A stretch of 64,000 nucleotides of DNA from Aplysia californica (taxonomy: Eukaryota; Mollusca; Gastropoda; Aplysiida; Aplysiidae): the NCBI RefSeq assembly GCF_000002075.1, contig NW_004797276.1, forward strand, positions 316,253 to 380,252, written 5' to 3'. The notes under the pieces were generated by a model. The model did not search any database. It saw only the letters and a list, made by a program, of their open reading frames with translations, and was not told the DNA's origin. The position numbers were made by a program, and so were the translations under genes. This document shows positions 34,101-46,700 of this stretch, piece by piece (the stretch's first letter is position 1; each line of letters opens with the position of its first letter).

Positions 34101-34475
34101 GATGCTTCGATTTCAGGCCTGACAGGTGTTTGTGATTTGATGCATTCAAGTGGCCTTCACAATGCGTTAAAAAAATTAAAACAGGTAAGTTTTGAACAAA
34201 GTACACATACCTTCCAGCTGGTTCCTATTACCAGACAGAACCTAATTACAGTATAATATTGTTCTATTCCTGTCACTCTTTTGTTTTCAATGAGGATATG
34301 ATAGCAAACACTGCCGCATACTATGACAGTATAGGGTTGCATTAGTATCTAGCAAAATGTTCAGAGCTTTGAGGATTGTATAAAACAAAAAATGAACCAA
34401 CATACGAGTAAAGCAGGATGAAATATCTTGGGCACAATACAAAAAAAAAGCTGTACATGTTTGAGAATGGTACCC
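31131..34475. other. AT-rich intergenic sequence, nothing recognised
   Basis: No conserved coding segment, TIR pair or RNA gene was found. An ORF at 33362-33670 (+) is 102 codons and not low-complexity but has no recognisable domain. Some of this stretch may be calpain 3' UTR if the proximal AATAAA is skipped. Confidence 0.5.
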
Positions 34476-34481
34476 TTTATT
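34476..34481 (-). promoter_or_regulatory. Candidate calpain polyadenylation signal
   Basis: On the - strand this reads AATAAA, about 246 nt after the calpain stop. Other AATAAA hexamers lie further along (for example around 32754), so a longer 3' UTR is possible. Confidence 0.4.
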
Positions 34482-34726
34482 TTGAAACAAAATGAAAAGA
34501 GTTAAGCAGTTGGTCAAAATGAGGGAATGTACTTTTTGAATATCACAGACAGTCAAATAAGACTCAACATGCCATAAAAATATATATGTGTATCACAGTG
34601 TTCCTGTGCGTATAGCACTAACAAATATTGAAAAAAACCCAACATATTCATACAAGACTTTATAGAGTAATTTTCAATCCATATCTTTTCTGAAAGATGA
34701 CTTGGAACAACTTGTCAGTCATGGAT

Positions 34727-34745
34727 TTATCCAGTCTGATAGCCC
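34727..34745 (-). CDS. Calpain exon 15: last five residues and stop
   Basis: After the ctgttgcag acceptor, reading on in phase 2 from exon 14 (AA|G) gives GYQTG then TAA at 34729-34727. If intron 14 were retained, an in-frame TAA would follow IRIK directly, so the protein end hardly changes either way. Confidence 0.65.
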
Positions 34746-37700
34746 CTGCAACAGAAACATTTGACACATTCTAAGCAATTACTACCAATCAGTCAAATGT
34801 ATGAGTGGGCGTGTATGTGTTTGTGTGTGTGTGTGTGTGCGTGTGTGTGTGTATGTGTGTGTGTGTGTGCATGTGAGGGTGTAAATGTGTGCACAATCAT
34901 TTTCAAGTTGTTTTAAACACTTGGATATGGGATACAAAGCAACAAGTAGTTCTATCTAGACCCTAATACTCTTAATGAGTAAACTCAGTTTTCATACGAC
35001 AGCCATAAGCTAGTAGCTGAGAGGGTGAAAAAAAATAGTCAAAGAAAGAACCCCACAAGAAAATGGTTGTCAGATGAGAGGAGGGCAATGTCACTAAACA
35101 GCCACTGTTACCATTGTTAATGTAGCCTACTGAAATTAAGAAGAATGAGGGAGAAATACAGTGGAAAGCAAGGCTACAGCTTTTACAGGTTAACCCTATC
35201 CGTACATCGTGTTTTACTATCGTATCCATTTGATGTGGGGAACTCTGTGCCACCACTTTCCAAAGACGAAATTAACTCGTTAATCCGATCCCTACGCTTT
35301 GCATAGCAGTCTGTCAAAATGTTTTTTTGAGAAATACTGGAACTGGAAGTTTCTTGGATTGAGCAGTTCTTGGAAGTAATTTTCCAAGAACTGCTCAACC
35401 CAGACGCTTGCCACGGACAACAAGTAGAGTTCCAACCATCCTATGGAGATCAAACAGAACCACCAATACTTCCCAGTGAAATAGAAAAGGCACTCAAGAA
35501 AAGCCCCAAGAACAAAGCCCCAGGACCAGATGACATCACAGCGGAAGCCATAAGAGCTTGTGGAAACACCGGTATACTGTGGCTGAGGTGTATTTTCAAC
35601 AGAGCCTGGGAACAAAAAAAATGCCCAGAAGACTGTCAGAAAGCAATAGTGGTACCATTATGGGAAAAAAGGGCAACAAACGCGACTGCACAACATATAG
35701 AGGCATCTCATAGTTAAGCCGCTCAGGAAAAATGTATGCAAAGATACTAGAGCAGCGCATAAGACCTATTGTAGAGAGAAATCTGAGCAAAGCTCAGTTT
35801 GGATTCCGAAAGGGAAGAGGATGCACGGATGCCGTATTCGCATTACGACAGATATGCGAGAAAACAATAGAACACAACAAAGAATCCAACATCGTCTTTA
35901 TAGACCAGGAGAAGGCTTTTGACAGATTAAACAATGCAAAACTCTGGAAGACACTCGAAAAGTATGGCGTCAAAGGACAATAGTTAGATAATATCAGAGC
36001 TCTATATACCAACAGCAGAAGCTCAGTAAGAACGAAGGAAGGAAATACAGACTGGTTCAAAGTAAGATCTGGAGTACAACAGGGATGCGTTCTATCTCCC
36101 CTCCTGTTTATAATATATATGGACACAATAACGCAAGAAGCAAACCAAAGCCCAGAAAGCCTAAATGAATTTCTGTTCGCAGATGACCAATGTCTAATTC
36201 ATCATGACCAACAAAGCCTCCAAAATCACACTACCGAACTCAACAACACCTGTGAGAAATTCAACATGAAAACAAGCACATCAAAAACAGAAGTTATGAA
36301 GGTGAGCCGAAACCATAGTCCCCTGAACATCTATGTCAATAGTAAACAACTGAAATAGGTGAAAGAGTTTAAATATCTTGGCAGCAATTTTTTTGAAAAC
36401 GGGTCCATAGACAGAGAAATAGAATTGCGAACTCAAAAAACCAACGCTGTCACCTACCAGCTCGCACCCCTTCTATCTCATCCAAACATCTCTATGGACA
36501 CAAAGAGAGAGCTTATCACCTCAATATTCATACCAACATTATGTTATCAGTACCAGACCTGGACCTTAAGCAAAACCCATGAAAGCAAAATCACCGCCTG
36601 CGAAATGAAATGTCTCCGCAAAACCCTTAACATCACAAGACGAGACAGGCAGAGAAATGAAGAAGTAAGAGCAGCTATCGGCACTGAGTCCTGCCTGCGT
36701 TACATAGAAAGACAGAGGATAAAATGTTTGGCCACCTGTTACGCATGTCACCTGACCAGCCAGCCTTGAGAGCCTACAACACCAAGCACTCAGGCTATAA
36801 AGGAAGAGGAAAACATTACAAACATCTTCTATTTTGGTGCTGTGGAATTTCAACAACTAAATAGACCCAGTGTATTGTCAAAACACAGAGCTGAGGGGGA
36901 AAAACTCTCAGAAAGATAACAAAATTTTGACTCCATTTGGACTTGAGGCCTGAACTTCTATGCACTGGCCAAGTTTGTGAACTGCTCTTGCAGCCATCAG
37001 TGAACACAAGAGGAAAAGGAGCAAAAGAAAAATTGAAAGAAACAAATTTAAAAACTGATGAAAGAATGAAATGGCACTTACTTGATCCTGATTTGAGTGT
37101 TGGATTTGAAGACAATGGAAAATTCTTTCTGGGTGTTTGGTTCATCCATATGGACCACTGCCACGTACTTTCCCGGAGGGAGCATGTACCGAACATCAAC
37201 ATCCCAGGAGATCATAAACTTGGCCTGACTGCCTTCCAGGTGGTTGGGGCTGTCGTTGTAGTGGTCATACAAGTAGTTGATGTCCAGGGGAGGTTTGGCT
37301 CCTGAGCCAAGCTGAATGTGGAGAGAATAACGCATGTGGGAGTGTACCGAGAAGTAGGCTACCAAATCTATCTGTTTGCTATTGTAAAGGGTAGTTTTAC
37401 AGAAAAAAGGACAACCCTATATTAAGGTTTGCTGATTTCTGTAAAGAAACCATCATATCAAAATTCACTTATGAAACTGTTCTGAATGGATTCAGAATTG
37501 ACACAATCACTGAAAAACATTAATTCATCTCTTGCAATAGTGAGCCCAGGAGTACTAGGCCAACAAACGGTCTTTTGTGTACATAAGATAAACCAAAGCT
37601 AAAAATGCCCTTTTACTTCTACCGAAAGCTTGTACAGTCCATGCCGGCTTTAAGAATGGTCATCGGGAGAAAGCTTAAGCTTGCTTAATGCCGAAGCGTG

Positions 37701-40700
37701 CTTGAGTGCGAAGTAGACATAATCCAGAGATTTTCATGTAGAAAATGTTCTGTGCTATTTCCCTTAGTTTGTAAGTAGGCCTACAGCGGTCCCGCAAATG
37801 TGTGCACTGTTATTTTTATTCGCCATGGTAGTTTTTGTCTGCTTGTTTGTTTTTGTTTTGTGGTCGAATTGGAAATGAAAACTTAATTTAGACGACCAGT
37901 CACGATACAGCACACTAGGCCTACACACTGCCTGTGCGTACCACTGGCCGTTGTGCCACATTCATACCACCGCCTTCATCCCTCCTCGCGCGTGAGACAC
38001 AATCAGGATTAATGGATAGCAAGGGTCAAAGGTGAGATTGCAGCCAGCCTTCCTTTCTCATCTCCCCGACTTTTTTGGTATTTTTTTTTGTCTGTGTGTA
38101 GCTTTGGCCTAGGCTACATCCTATGTCCACGTGCGCGGCTGAGAACATCTCTCTGCCTTCCTCTCTGCCCGTGTGAGTTCGTGTCTCCATCACTTGCGTT
38201 CTTTCACTTTGTGTTTCTCTTAAAACACTCCTCTGCTGTGGTGTAGACTGTGTTCGACCTTCAATGGGTCATCATGAAAGTATTGACTGTCTTGTAAATG
38301 AAGCGTGCCTGAAGCCGAAGTTACCGTGCTTAAAGACGTGTAATTTATATTGTAAAAATTCGGTAAGAGCCATTTAGTGTGCTTGAGTCCCAAACATGTT
38401 TTATGCCAGCGTGCTTAAAGCAGGCACGGACTGTATAATTTATCTGAGACGGGAAGATGGGATATCTAAAGCAAGTTTCCCAATTCTGGTCTCTTCTTTT
38501 ATCCCAAGGTCATGTAACAGTAAAATATCCGTCAAGAGAAAAATGAGTAAACTAATGTAGAGCTACATATTTTTTGCTTGTTGATCAAACATTATAGAGA
38601 AGACTTGCAATCAGTTTGAGGGAAAAAAATTGTCCAGTGCCTTGCATTGATGTAGATACAGTGTTTATGATAGAAAAAGTATGCATCATAAATGAAAAGA
38701 TGAAGGCCTATCAGTATCTGTCAATCTAGTGACTGTCTGAGTGTGTCTGTGTGTACTTTGTTTTGAAGATTCACTTACATTGAACAGCCTGATGCCCACA
38801 GGGTACTGGGGCTCTTCTTGGACTTGCATAATGTGCACAACCAGAGGTACATCTCGACCTGGACAGAAAAGCGTTGAGTGCTCAAAGAGTCTGCTTTGTC
38901 TTGTTGTTCTTATCAAACAGATTATGAGATAAAAACAAACAAATTTCGCTTTTTGCATAAGTTCTACTTTTTGGTATTGCCACTTGACACTTTTTCACAA
39001 AATGTGTGTAATCAGGAATAACCTGCATTGACACCACAGAAAAATAATAACATTTTCCACAAAAATAGCAATAAATGTGCAATTTTCCTTACATATATAT
39101 GCAGTCACATACCAAACATTATAAGTATAAGCAGAACAAGCATGCACTCACCTGCACATACTTAAATCAGTGATGAAAATAGGCCTACCTTTGTCAGGGA
39201 TGTTGATGAGGTACTGAGGATTGAGGTGGTAGCTGTCTCTATGTGACACTTGACCTCCGGCATTCTGACCCGCGATAAACTCTCCAAACAAGGTTTTGTC
39301 AAAGCCTGAGAGGAAAAGCATATCAGAACTTAACTGACCAGTCTATAAATGTACAGAACAAAGTGAAAGATTAATGTTACACGTTACCGCTGAATAAAAT
39401 GTTTATTTCTGGGACATGATATAAATTGAGGAGTACATATATCTGTTTTGACATTACAACTTTGAGTGTGAAGTAAATATTTCGTACTCAGTGAAATAGG
39501 CTGTATACAAGTGTTTCAGAAAATAAACTTGGAACACGATTACATTATTACAGGACGCAAAGATCTAAGCTACGGTGGCAAATACCATATCATAATAATC
39601 ATGTCACTCCAAGGTACAAAGCCTAGATAAGCTAACCCCCCCTCCCTTACCTTATTTAGGCCACATATGGCCTATATAAGCTAGCCCCCTACCTGACCTT
39701 ATTTAGGCCACATAGAGAGAGAAAACCCTCTTCACACCCATCTTCCATCACAGCAGGACATGTAATGAATCTACAATCAATTTAAGGTCCTTTTCTGTAT
39801 CTCTACAAACATGCAGTTAAAAACCTGTGCCGTTGGTAGATCTACATGTCGGAATTACCTGTACTGAATTTATTAATAAATGTGTATTTTCTTCGAAAGT
39901 GGATAGGTGAACCTCGGGGTGTAGCCTAACATCGTCTAGTGTTAGGGTACGGCAAGGTTTTAAAAAGAAGAAGAAAAAAACCATGTTGGGCAGACTTGGT
40001 TCGACATTATTTAAGTTAAACGTTTACCTAAATTATCATTCTTAATTTATTTTTTGTACTTTAAAAAAAAAAAAAGTGGTTTGTTTAAATTGGGGGGGGG
40101 GGGGGGGGGGGTGTAAATCATCCCAGCAAATATGATGTATCTAACTGAATCTAGAGTAACACTGCCACCGGGTAATACTGAATGTCTTTGTATTTAGAGT
40201 TTAGTTTAGTTTGAGTAGAGGTTTTACGGCACTCGCAACTGCATAAAGTCATAAAAGCGCCAGAAGATTAGAGGAGTTACAAGAGAGTAACAAACATAAA
40301 AAAGAAGAAGGTGAAATAAGGACGACAGATGTTTGATAGGAAAGAAGAAGCAAATCACACCAGAACACCCGCCAACCACCCACTTGTATTTTGAGGACTT
40401 GAGATAAACAACAGATTCGAATAGCATGGTTATGCTGATACTGATAGGCTAGTCCTACTACATTAGATCATGTATACAGCAGTTTTTTAATTTTTTAAGT
40501 AGATTTCTAGAACTAATCACGGATTCGCAAAAACGAGACTCTATTGATCTTTTATTTTGTGAGGGGGATTATTTCAAAATAGAGGAATGATTATGAATGA
40601 AAAGTGGACAAAGGGTAGGAGTTATGTGTGTGTGTGTGCACATGTGTGTGTATGTGTTTGTGTGTGTGGTTGTAGTGAGAGAGAGAGAGTAAATGTAATA

Positions 40701-43700
40701 GTGTGTTTGTATGTGTGAGTGTTTGTGTGTGTGTGTAACGTGTGTACGTGCGTGAATGTTATTGTGTTCGTGAGTGTCTATATGAGTTGTACGATCCAAA
40801 TGTACTTTATTTTGTTGAGAATTTTACATAGAATGCACACAACTACAAAACACCTCTTTACAAAGTCACAGAAATACTTTTTTTGTTCTTATAGAGAGGT
40901 ACAGTACAGGGTGACAACCGCAAGGATAATCGGTGAAAAAAGGGTCAATATCTTTACTGCTAATGGTCATACTTAGACAAATTCTACATCATTCTCTTTG
41001 TTTTTCTTAACTGCTCATGATTATTAAAGAGTAAGCCAACAAGGTAGTAATTTCCTAATCTTATGGGTATTCTTAAAATTTCAAAACTTGTTTTTAGCGC
41101 TTTTCTCAACGTAAAACGGATTCCGTTGTTAAAAAACCCAATGACCATAAGACAGCTCCTTATTCTTCTTTTTCAAAGTATTGTGCATACATTTGGGTGA
41201 AACTATACTTTATGCTCTCAAGTACAAAATAAAGCAAAATGTTCTTCAGAGACATAGTAGGCCCACTGGAATATATATAAACCGCGGAAAGATGACCAGA
41301 AAATAACAAGACCATCCTATGATCTTCACTTGCACTTGCAATTTTTAAGACAAATTATTGTCTAACTCATTATCTTCACACATTTTTCTTCATTTTTCAT
41401 GACAACTGTTGTTTTCAGTTATTATCAATTGTCAATTTTCATTGATTAGCACAATTTAAAAAAATAATATTGAAACACTAGAAAGTCCACTGCTAATGCT
41501 ATTCTTATCAAAGAAAATGGCACAATTTGATAATGTAAAAATATACTGAAAATAAAACCATAAAATTATTATACAGGCCAACTGAAAGACTGAGCAGATG
41601 CTTATAATCTCTGTTCTCTACCAGAATAGTAAGTTTGCGCAGAACAGATTTAGAGGGAAAAAGTTGTATCAAATAAAAGTAAAACTGATTGTTATGGTGA
41701 AATTTGTTATTATTAACTCTGAAACTGCCCTAGAACTATGCAATTCTTTTTATTTAAATTCCAAAGATCAAAGCAAGGATGTTATACATGCTGCAAATAA
41801 TTTAGATCTAGCAGATGTAGGCTCTCTGGCTGCTTCTAGCCTACTTTACTACTACTGATTCTCGAGAGGGAATCTAGATCTAGCTATCCCCTGCACTATT
41901 GAAAAATCAAATATGGTAAAATGAACAGAAAACCCTGAATTGTTTTGTCAGTCAGTACATCACAATTGCCATAGCCGCACGAATTAATAGTTGAATAATG
42001 CGATGCCAAAGCAACACGTTATCACAGTGTGCAGGGGAGAACGGGGTGCCCGCATCGCTGACCATTCGGTGGTTCGGCTTTCGTAGATCCAGAACTATGC
42101 ATTTTTACGGAAAGCCCTATTAGCATTGTGAAAACTTCAACCTATACAGCTCAGGCGTCAAAAGATGTTGGAAAATAATAATACGTCTTGAAGTTTCATA
42201 ATACAGTCGAACCTGCCCTGACGGCCACCTCCATAAGACGGCCACCCGTACAAACGGCCACTTTCCATTTCCCCCCTTGTGTTTTTTCTATATAATTTAA
42301 CTGTGTAAAACAGGCACCTGTCCAACGCAGCCGCGGCCACCATATTTTAACACACAACCCCTATCAAACTAAGCAATAACACCTGTCTTAGACGGCCACC
42401 ATAGTGACTCCATTACGTTTTGTCATAAATTATGCATTGGCCCCTGGCGTTGTGGGCGAGCCGTCATAATTCAATCACCTGTCGTTGTTGTTAGGTAGTC
42501 CCTCCAACCGATCATGTTGCGTTGCCCCCTCCCCCCCACTGTTGACCAATAGCTACCAATTTTCAGCTGCTGGTGAGGTAAGCGTGTGGTCCCTCATAAC
42601 CCATAAGCCCCGCCTAGAACTCATGCACAAATCGTAATTGATATGAGTGGTCACTGTTTACCCAGTCTGTAACAAAGTACAATGTAACAATGGACGTCAA
42701 CATGAACTTGTGACAGAAGCGTCACTCGTTCTCCGAGTTGTGGCGACCCATGTGTTTGTTTTAACACGCATGGCACTCGGTCTTTCTCGTCTGATACATT
42801 TCGTTTTATTGTCACCCTTGTGCAAAATCAGCAACAAAATAAAAATTACAAACAAAATACAAACCACCACCACCACCAACAACAACAACAAAAACAACAA
42901 CAATGCAGCTACTTTCGATTAGGGCTTGTTTCCTTCATCTTGATCAGTCCTGCCTAAGACGGCCACCTGTCTTATACGGCCACTTTTCTCCTTGACAATG
43001 GGTGGCTGTCTTACACAGGTTTGACTGTATACAGAATAAGACAGCCAGTAGTTTTTATTTCATCGCGTTGTAAAAATTGCCTTGTTTTCAGAGCCAAATT
43101 TTAATATTTCCAGTTCTACCGAATCGATTTGGACGCGAAGACCACCATTTTGATGATCTTTCTTTTCCTTTTAAAAAGATATAGGCCTGTTGGATGTAGC
43201 AGTGCGATAAACAAAACTTGAGTTGTTTAGACCCATCAAAACACGAGGCTTCGTGGCCAATCACAAAAGTCTACAGGGCATATCGAGGCCGATTTGCCCT
43301 GCCGCGTGCACGTTCACTAAACTGCCTGCTACTACTACGAAACAGTACGAGAGAGAGCCACTAAGGCAAAGATAGTGTAACTTTGACAGTCAAAGTGCAC
43401 GTTGTGTACACACTCTTTATACACCAAATTTGACCTGGAAGTCCATTCGGAGGATTTGACCTTTTCACTTGACCAAAGTGTGCCAAAATGGTAGCCTAGC
43501 TTTTGCCTCTCAAAGAAGGAAAAATCTGGCCCTCATTCAAACCATTGGGATTGAGCAAAATTTTGCATATTTGCGTATTGTGCTTTGTTCTTACAATTTT
43601 CATTATGATTATGATTAATAAGTTGTACACAGAGACAAAACTGTACTAAATGAGAAAGGTGCTCCATTATGAAAGTGGAATGAACTCAGTTGTGTGAAAA

Positions 43701-46700
43701 GGGTAGTTTGAGCTTATATGTGGCCTAAATAATGTTCCGGGGAGGGGGAAACCTTATTAAGGCGGTGACCTTATTTAGGTCGTATGAGGCCTAAATAAGC
43801 ACTCCCTTATTTTTTTGTCAAGAGTAGACTACATATAAATAGCAACATTGAACAGGTGAAGAAGGAGCAGACAGTACAAAGCACCAGCGAATAACCTGTA
43901 GCTTAATGAAAACATTGGTGATGTCTTATCGGGAAGAAGAAATTTCAGCATGGACCCCTGAAAAGATGCTCCAGTTTAATTATACAATAGTCACTGTCTG
44001 AGATCCAGGTACTTGGGAATGATGAAAAATCAGGAAGATAAACTAACAGGATGTTTGAGGGTTTGAGGAGAGAACAAGTCATAATCGAATTAAAACAGCT
44101 AGGCCTACTCCATACTATAAAATCAAGCGAAATGACCTCCGTGAAGTAAATACTGAATGAAGAGTCATGTAATTGACTGGTTACAACATGCTTTCATTAT
44201 CATCAATTGTCAGGTCTGCAACAGACATCAGCAATCATCGTTCTCCATTTATTTCTTTGCTCTAATGCTCTAAAAAAGCTATATTCCTTGCTTTAATTTT
44301 CAGTTTTGACATCTGGTTTCACACCCTTTACTTTGTAAAAAATTACAATTTTAACTTGCAGCTTCACTATGTAAAAAGAGTTAGAATAGTGATCACAACA
44401 AGGCCAAAACAAGCAGAAAAAGTTCACGTACTAAGTTTTTCAACTCTGCCGTTAATTTCCAGAGTCTCCTCATTTTCACAAGACACAAGATTCACATCCG
44501 GCGTGATTTCCCTGAAAAGTATACAAGACATTATAATGTGAAGGAATACATATATTTAACTTTAAAAAAGTAAATGTGCAAATTTTATTCCCCTGTCCAC
44601 CACACAATATAGATCATTACGAAGACGGGCTGCTTCAACCCTGCCTGTCAGGACCAAACAGGGCTGAGCTCATGAGAGGAATACAACGTCCCAGGAGAAA
44701 TATAGAGATATTCTATAAAAATAATCCCAATATTGGAGTCAAACTCATGTCTTTGGCAGGTGATGGTGAAGCACCCAACAAACGCAGGTAAGGTGTTTGA
44801 CAATAAAAAAAAGATTTTCATTTATGAGCAGAAAGTAAGTGTCATTTAACAGTTTCGTTTTCTGGGACGTTGTTGCTGTTGTTAGCAATCCAGTAGCATC
44901 TGAGTGTTAACTCTTCTGCACGATGCCCTTCCGTAATAGCTGCATGTCTGTTCTAATTGTTGTCTTGAGGAGTAGAAGCAGTTCGATGTGTGGGGTAGCT
45001 TAGGAAGAAAACATCCCCTTAAATCGGTTAGTTTTCTACAGAAGAAAAGATGATGTTCCACTGTCTCTGAGGGGTAGTCACATAGTGGGCAGGCAGCAGA
45101 CTGCTTTATTCCAATTTGGATGAGATGTTGATTGAGGGGCACATATTGTGTTCTAAGTTGGCAGATTATGGATTGATCTCCCCTACTCAACTCATTGATT
45201 GGATCTTTGACCAGTGGTTTATTCATGTGGCCATATATCATCCTTCCTGTCATATCTGTGGCCGGTTGTGAATTGATCATTTGGCGGCAGGTGGTGAAAT
45301 CAGTAAGAATATCAGGCTGAGGGAGGCTAGCTCCTCTCTTTGCTAGAGCATCAGCTCTTTCATTTCCCGGTATCCCAGTGTGAGCAGGAATCCATTGTAG
45401 GACCACTTTGATGTGGTGCCTACTTATCAAATTATGTAGACTCCAAATCCAGTGTGATATATTGTTTTCTGGGATGTAAGACACATTTTGATTGATTGCT
45501 ACTCACAATGGAACTGCATTCCAACATTCTTCTTTTCATTTTGTGACAAAACCGTAAATATCTTGATATCTGATCATGCTGTTTTGTATGAGCCAAGGGC
45601 ATGCTTCAAGAAACCTTAAACTGATCTTTCTCTCAGATTCATAGAAAGGGAAACATTATTACCCAGTGTTATAGCCCAGTATACAGATTTTTGTTTTTTT
45701 AATTAATAAAAAAACATTGTTTCAAAATGAGACCTGCTGAGCATGTGGTCAACTTAAATTACAGTTCATACTTTATCAGAGTCAAACAAAATTATGAGAG
45801 TGAAAACATACTTCGGATCATTTCCATAGAGATGATTATATTCAGCTCATTTCAATGAAATAAACATACTTGATGTTCAAAAGTGGTGCTGAACTGAAGG
45901 CACGGAGCAAGAATGCCTTTTCCAAACCTTCATCTAAGGTAGATGGGACCAGCATGTAGCGACCGGGTTTGAGCTTGTGTCGGAAAGAGGTCTGCAGCTC
46001 TGGAGCATACACATTAGTTTTCTGGCCTTGAATTTCCATTGCAATACATCTTCCAGTTGGTTTGATTCTGTCTCCAAGGATCTAAATGTTGAGATTAAAA
46101 AAATATAAAAAAAGAGACAAGAAAAATGTCAGAAAAATCACTTTAAAAAACTTGATAATCACAAAAGTTTTTTTTTTTTTGGGGGGGGGGGGTCACATAG
46201 AAAACATAATCAGAAGTATTCACCTTCTTGTTGGTTCCAGTCCTGTCTCCACAGAAATATTAAAGTATAGATTTGAACAAGGCCCTTGGCTATAAGAAAA
46301 TGAAAAGCGCTGTAAAGACTGATAAGTGTTGACATGTAGAAAGGGAAAAGAAGGAACAGAGAGGCATAAAGTACAGAAATGGGAGAGAAGAGCTCAGGAA
46401 ATGTCAGGGTCAGGGTTCTAAGAGCTATTCTTGAAATGGATGATTTCAGGTTGTAGACTGGCAGAAGTAAAGAGGAGTGTATGAAAACAATTCACCAGCA
46501 GAGAAAAAAGCAGAAACCTCACTAAGGAGAGAGGAAGTTTAGTGTTCTTCCTCCATGAAAGGTAGGATGACCAAATATATTTGATTTAAAAAAACAGACG
46601 ACAATTCAAATACAACTGCAATAACATAATTTTTCCAAATGTACTACTGCTCTGGTAAGAATTTGTTTATTGTAGAGACAAACATTCTCATAAATGTTTA

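Larger units (their letters stand above)
39627..43800 (-). repeat. Large non-coding repeat, copy 2 (inverted relative to copy 1)
   Basis: End modules with CTTATTTAGGCCACATATGG at about 39651 and GTGGCCTAAATAATG and GGCCTAAATAAGC at about 43720-43800 enclose a body that is the reverse complement of 14701-18205. By eye I judge identity at 85-90% over long stretches. Differences: a MITE at 42204-43027, a family 2 tail fragment at about 40205-40390, and no minisatellite. It fills most of calpain intron 11. Both copies point the same way relative to their host gene. Confidence 0.75.

Noticed and set aside
35183-35398. AKRRDRINEL, resembling the basic region of a bHLH protein, on the - strand
   Set aside because: There is no helix-loop-helix continuation, the frame is short, and it overlaps the hairpin at the LINE edge. 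Chance resemblance is more likely.
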